A program made the position numbers and the translations under genes. A stretch of DNA of 64,000 nucleotides, from assembly GCA_023653785.1 (NCBI GenBank), contig JAMKCH010011854.1:86495-150494 (forward strand), read 5' to 3'. This document shows, piece by piece, positions 58,150 through 64,000 of this stretch. Numbering within the stretch: the stretch's first letter is position 1; every line of letters starts with the position of its first letter. Source of the stretch: Ophioderma brevispina (Eukaryota; Echinodermata; Ophiuroidea; Amphilepidida; Ophiodermatidae). The notes under the pieces were generated by a model, which was not told the DNA's origin, ran no database searches, and saw only the letters and a list, made by a program, of their open reading frames with translations.

Positions 58150-59560
58150 AAATTGACATGAAAATTTGATATAGGCCTACCCAAGGCTGAAAGTGGGACC
58201 GATATCTGTAGCAGCACGACTCCCGTACGGTCATCTGTGTTGAAGACCCCCCCACTGGGGTCGTCTACCAAATTAAATCTTTATATACTTAAATCGGGCC
58301 ATCCCCCCTTTTAATTCCAGTGCCCCTGTGTGTTGTAAACCAGACCTGCTTTCTTCGAGCTAATAGTATCGCTAAGTTTATTTACTTTACTTTAGGCCTA
58401 AATGTTTTTATGTTCATTGTCATTTTTCGAACCTCCACCTCCTTTTCCTTTGCATGCAGTACAAACATTTACCAAGGACGCGAGTGCAGATAAGTGCGCG
58501 AGTGTTCAGTCAGTTCTTGTATAGTCCAGGCTAAGGTCACCAATTTTTCTTCAAAAATACGTTAATGATCATGATGCTAATTACGAATACAAAAAATAGT
58601 TTAACTATTGTTCCACTATATATGAGGTATCTTTATCCTCTATTTTTTTTTGTTTCCAACAAATAAATAATTTTAGAATAACTATCAAAGATGTCAAACT
58701 CGCCCACCGTGATATCACGATTTAAAACGCGAAACCAAAGTCAGAAACGAATTTTTGCGGGCAAATAACACTTGATGATCATGAGAAAGTCTTTTAAAAT
58801 TAATAAAAATACGTATTATAAATCAATCTTGAATGTTTTGCAGTAGGCCTTCTTAATTGTTTCTCTTTTATCCCCGAGAAGGAAATAATTTTACATGAAA
58901 TAGTACAACGGTCAAACTCGAAGGACCATGGGTAATTTAAGCCACGAACATGGAGGACAACTCGTACATATAAAACGTACCCTCAATTTTACGTATTTAC
59001 TCTTTGGTCAACCAGCCGGAATTCAATACGCGGGTACTTACTGTTTACAACATATTAGCATATTTACAAACACGTTTATTTGCATCTCAATGAAATCATA
59101 AATCATCTATCATCAGTTTGAATACATAAACCCCGAAGCAATCGAGAGACACGATGGAAGGGTATTACCTTAATAGGGTACACATTCAACATGTCGACCT
59201 CCTGGGTCAACATGTCCAGGCCTCCAGGGAAAAACAACAGGCGAACGTTCGATCTTTAATAGGATAGATACCATTTTTACCGGCTTAAAAGTAATTTATC
59301 ACCCTCTCCGCATGAGAGCTGCCAAACCATCAGCACGTATGAGATTCTTGCCCAAATCATGATCCAAATCAAATCAAATGTATTTCATCTCAATATCAAC
59401 AATACAATCAATGTAACAATATAATTTATACATGATAAACATAATGGTACATGAGATGGGAGACACTGCTAACTCATACGTGGGTTGCAGTGCCCTATAA
59501 ACTATAGGTTACAGTAGAGACTACAGAATAGGGTAGAAGTCGAACCTTCTCCAGGAATTG
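58150..59560. other. no recognised genes
   Basis: Repeat-like AT-rich sequence without supported features. Confidence 0.35.
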
Positions 59561-59567
59561 GTACGAC

Positions 59568-60024
59568 AGGTGAGTAAAAACAAACTTGAAACCCCGTGAT
59601 TTGGTCCGCCATTTTGAATTTTTTTTAAATATTAGATATCTCTAAATATGTGGTATTAGAAGAAAGCTATTTCCATTATCTTTAATTTTCTGCAAAGATC
59701 ATTCTAATCGGTTAAGTATAGCCGAGCTACAGTCTTTCAAAAGAATCTGCATTGATAAATAAGCCGATTTTCTTCTGGACACGGATTTCCTTCGCTGAAC
59801 GCCGTTCATTTCAATGTGAATCCGTGGCCAGAGCAGAAACCCGATACTTGATTTCAAACGGACTGTAGCTCGGCTATACTTAACCGATTGAATGAATCTT
59901 TGCAGTAAATTAAAGATAATGAACCACATTCAATTATACCAAATATATTAGATATATATGACTTAAAAAGGCAACAGGGCGGACACAATCAGGGTCAAGT
60001 TTTTGTTTGTTTGTACTCACCCTG
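59568..60024. mobile_element. fold-back element with CAGGGTGAGTA ends
   Basis: The ends caggtgagtaaaaacaaact and the inverted agtttttgtttgtttgtactcaccctg-type right end match. The inner arms aatcggttaagtatagccga and tcggctatacttaaccgatt are perfect. The centre is near 59,796. The whole element is one large palindrome of about 457 bp. Confidence 0.85.
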
Positions 60025-60584
60025 GATAGTAGGTAAATGCAAGAAGAAAAAAATGCAGTAAGTGAAATAATAATAAGAAGAAGTGTTAAGAATGAGCAGT
60101 GAATGAGCTAATACAATTGAAATGGTCCGCAGTTAAAACAGACAAACATGTACGTGCTTCACACGTAAAGGAAACAAAGTAGGACACAATGAACAACCAG
60201 CACAAAGGTGACGTACACTAACCTACCGACAAATAACTTGATATGACAGACAAGACAAACGAGAATAAAACCACTGTATATTTTCATTAAAAAGCCAAAA
60301 CGCTTTCATGTATAAATTATAGTCCTATTTTGATGTATCTTGATGTGTGAGATGAAATAAATTGATTTGATCCAGGAAATAACCATTGAATTATCTATAA
60401 AACACTATAGACTATTTTCTACTTCCCTCCGCCAACTCCGAACTGTTTTCATTGTAATCCCTAACTCCTAAAATCAAACAGTGAAAATCCACTTTGTGCT
60501 AAGAGTGGGTTTGGAATCCCCAAACCTTTCGGGCACCTTCGGACCTAACACCTATAGAATAATATCTATCGCTCTCTATCACCC

Positions 60585-60660
60585 CTGGCTTGATATCTCA
60601 GTCGACTGGAACGCCCTGTTGTAATACGAGTCTCCGGTTCGAGTCCGCCCAGGCGCACGT
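60585..60660 (+). mobile_element. tRNA-like SINE head
   Basis: cttgatatctcagtcgactgg resembles box A, and ccggttcgagtccgcccagg gives a perfect box B and partial acceptor pairing with the upstream cctgg. The anticodon arm is not convincing, so it is called SINE-derived rather than a tRNA gene. Confidence 0.55.
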
Positions 60661-60669
60661 ACTGTTAAA

Positions 60670-63600
60670 AACCGTGCCCTTTATCTCCAGGGAATATTAC
60701 AATATACATCCATCCTGCTTATATTTCACCATGGACCTAGTAGAGTAGATAGGAACCAACAACGCGAAAACCCCCAATTACCTAATTCAATTACCCATTC
60801 ATCTCGACAAAACCCAGGCACTCGATTGTATTCTGTCATACACCGATGCCCGTCCCTGTGATCTAATATCGCTTTGCGCGCGATCAAAGCAGTGACTACG
60901 GTCTTTATACGGAAAAGCTCCCCCAAACTTGTATCTTAACGGATGTTGTGACCCCTACTGTAAGGGTTTTTGGAAGTGCATAGTACATTCAATTCCATGT
61001 TTTTTGCAAGTTTGTTTGTCACCAAATAGAGGAAAATTCTTTCAGAAAATACCGAAAACCCCCTCAAAATCCGTCATTCCTTTGTGAAACTACGACTGTG
61101 AAAATAAGGCTTGCATTTTGGGTGATTTTTGGGGTTCCCCGAATGTTTAACAATCTGTGAAAATAATTATCACTTGCGACTCTTGAGAAACGGGTCCCTA
61201 ATGAAATTTCAGTACCCTGTAACAACTCATAACTTCTGAACTGTTGCCCAAGCGCGCCCAACGCCTGTATTCTTACCTCGCAAACCCCCAAAAATATTTT
61301 AACGTCCAGTTTTATGTTGAATTTTGTTTTTACCGTTGTGGATGTTTGATAGCCGATCCCATGTCGAACGGATTCCAATTTCAGTTTCATCTGAAATATG
61401 ATTGTGGTAAGTTTCATACTTTATCATAATTAAAAAATGTAATAAATTATAACCTCGTCCTTCCGGTGGGGAGGTTGTTACCGCTTCTCGTCATTTTTTT
61501 CGTCCTACTAAAACCACATTTTTCGGTGTCAAATGAGTTAACGTAATTGCCAATTGACATTCTAATGCGCCGTTTTCATCCCTCCTAAAAAAAAAACACT
61601 GCCGGGGTAAAGGAAAGGTAAAGGGGTGATGGATAGGTGTGGCAATCACCCCCCCCCCCTTCGGGAGGAATACCAACCCACGCCTATAACGACACAGGAA
61701 TATCACAATATTTGATTTTAGTTGCAATTGAATATCAGATCCTCTTTCCTTTGATACTAAAAAACATGAGTTACCAACTCTAAACATGTCATAATGACGC
61801 ATAATGTCTCTACATGATGGGACAAATGTTTAAGTGTTACACATATTATTTATGAGCCAGTCAATTCGAAAATATCAATGTTTTCTTCCTATGCGGTATT
61901 TTCAATACTTTTTTACCTTATGACGTCATAGTGAACGTCATCATTGGTTTCTATCGTTTTGGTACCATGGAAAGAATAAACTCTATAAGCTATACTGTAG
62001 TACCATTTGTTTTTCAATAAAGAAAATTTAAAGGGGGTGGTACTCCCTTCCGGTGTGTGTTCTTTATATAAAAATGCTCAGGTAGACAGGGCTAATAAGC
62101 AATAGCTTAAATGATGAAATGGCATACTATTGGGATCGTTTCAATTAATATCAGACAAAATTTTTCATGATCTTTCATTTTCTTCTTTGCCATCATTATT
62201 TACACCATGCTATTTGAGGCGTGCTGAAACTTTTCCCATTAATTCCTCGAAGAGCGGGAAGGCCAGTCAGCCCTCCTGCTGAGGGTTTTATCGCATTTAC
62301 CTTACGCCGGTACAAATGGGCATAATGGTAGGATTTAATAACAAAAGGCGGCAACGTGATAGGTCTTTGAAACTATTGTGTTGTTGGTCCTTCTCTCTAT
62401 TAGGTCATGAATTTCACATGAATAACGGATCTTTTCAAAGGTCGAAAAAAATAAATCCTTGTTTACCCAACCCACAAACCTTGAATAGTTTACTGAGTTC
62501 AATGTTTTCTTAAACTTTAGGCAAAAATTGCCAACATCCGCTACTGGTCCAGTCAAGCGGCCCTTTAAAGTTTTCCAAGAAGTTTCCGGGTAAATGAAGA
62601 GTAACCCGTGGGTTCGATTACTAAATTGAGGCAATTTGTCTTTTAGAATCATAAGTCAATCAATCTAAGCAATTGCCCATTCAGTGTTCCTCTTGATCAG
62701 GTCCCCCGGGACAACTTTGGTCATTGGGAAATTTTCCCCCTTTCACTTGATTACCTCTTTGTGACCCTGCTAAGACTCGGGTCAAAGACTTACTTTAGAT
62801 TTGGGATACTGAAATAGTGTGGTTTTTTCTTTTGTCGAGATTCTCCGCACAAAGATTCGTTGTTTGGGTTCGTCCACATTCGCGTACGCGTACCCACATG
62901 AAGTTCCCAACGTAGAGTCCACTCAACCGATTATGGTTGTGTCCATTTCATTTAAAAATCACTACAGCGAATTACAAATTGACCATGGAAAAAAAGGTTC
63001 ATATAACGGGAAAAACTGCGTCGATGTTATAATCGTTAAGCGTAATAAGCCGTCATTCATGACGGACTCACAACAACTACTGATTCCTACATAGTTTCTA
63101 TTCCTTACACCGTGTTACTTTAGCTCTGTGATGAATTTTCCCTATCAATGGCACTCATCATATTCACAAAACAAAGACAGACAAAAGTCCAAATTCCCAT
63201 TATAATCACAACGAATCATATAGATAACATACAACATCCATCCATGTTATTTTTGTAGCAATAATTTTGAACTTTGTTAATTGTTTCATTAAAATTAAGA
63301 GAGAATTTTTTTTTTGTTTAATTTTCCTAAAAGTATTAAGGAAGACGAAGAGTCTTTTTTTCCTCAAAGAAATAAATGACAAGTCTTCCTTTTCCATATT
63401 AATAAAATAGATCAAAATACATAAAAAGAAGACCTAACCAAACAACAAATTCACAAAACAGCATCATAGAAATAAGACAGAAAAGAGACAGACATCCAAA
63501 ATTTGTTTTTGGAAAATAATTCCTACTAATGCTTGTGTTAATAGTGCCTAAACAATGTGCATGAAGTTGGCTTGTGGACTTCTTCGTTTACTTTCTTCTC

Positions 63601-64000
63601 TACTATCATGAAGTGATCGACCTTATTTTGTTAAAGTCTTGGTGATGGCTCAATCAGGATTCTATTCTCTGTGATACAATTAGTCATGCAGAATGGGCAC
63701 GATAAGCAACCTATTGTGTATTTTGGGTGAAAAGTACCAATTTTTGCACAGATGTGCTCTTGATATGCATAATAAATCTGGTCTATGGCCAAATTATTTC
63801 CTTCCAAGATGCTGCCCAAATTCAAAATGGCCGCCACTGTTTAAAATGTCATATTTTAATGTGCTTTCTATATGTTTTATAGTCAATTTCTCATTTGATT
63901 GACAGAAATACCATGATTGACACTCCACTGGTAATTCCATTGTTTACAATTAGCAATATTATCCAAAATGGCAGAAAATCCAAAATGGCGACCAATTTGT
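60670..64000. other. no recognised genes
   Basis: Unassigned DNA to the window end. It contains a 117-codon minus frame (61,417-61,064) without a recognisable domain, a C-run near 61,650, and repeated ccaaaatggc words from 63,800 to the end. Confidence 0.4.

Noticed and set aside
60585..60660. tRNA gene
   Set aside because: Good box B but poor anticodon arm and acceptor pairing; better explained as a SINE head.
61064..61417. 117-codon minus-strand frame
   Set aside because: No domain, no splice or promoter context; its sequence resembles the surrounding non-coding repeats.

Overview
The window looks like AT-rich, intron-rich nuclear DNA from an invertebrate animal. A marine deuterostome (hemichordate, echinoderm or similar) fits the repeat and gene types best, but the species cannot be fixed from the sequence. 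No long open reading frame belongs to a single-copy gene. Coding DNA comes as short exons of about 60-240 nt with GT-AG borders, separated by introns full of fold-back elements, small inverted-repeat (MITE-like) transposons, tRNA-derived SINEs and one decayed Jockey-like LINE. No bacterial, CRISPR or rRNA features were seen.

Two genes can be reconstructed, and they converge. Gene 1 is on the plus strand (about 455 to 24,964; its 5' end lies left of the window). Gly-X-Y collagen exons at 455, 6,069 and 6,198 are followed by a TNF homology domain spread over exons at 15,426 and/or 17,094 (a tandemly duplicated exon), 23,963 and 24,728. A collagen stalk followed by a TNF domain is the architecture of ectodysplasin-A, so this is called an EDA-like TNF ligand. 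Several exons need one-base frame corrections.

Gene 2 is on the minus strand (about 52,361 down to 35,041; its 5' end was not found). It is a long ladder of phase-1 exons of about 35-38 codons, each encoding one thrombospondin type-3 calcium-binding repeat, ending in an exon with one transmembrane helix, a cytoplasmic tail of about 45 residues and a stop. The last three repeats and the membrane exon splice into one clean open frame. At least fifteen repeat-like exons further 5' are recognisable but nearly all carry stops, shifts or lost cysteines. This predicts a membrane-anchored thrombospondin type-3 protein, unlike the secreted thrombospondins/COMP.

The rest is mobile DNA: a tandem duplication of about 1.65 kb (14.19-17.48 kb) carrying the TNF exon; two TA-flanked inverted-repeat elements of about 1.07 kb (10.2-11.3 and 43.6-44.7 kb); an antisense Jockey-like LINE (19.8-22.7 kb); many palindromes of 150-950 bp; and several minisatellites. 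From about 52.4 kb to the right end only repeats and unassigned DNA were recognised.

A caution runs through everything. The frameshifts in both genes often fall in homopolymers and sometimes cancel within one exon, so part of the apparent decay may be consensus indel error rather than biology.
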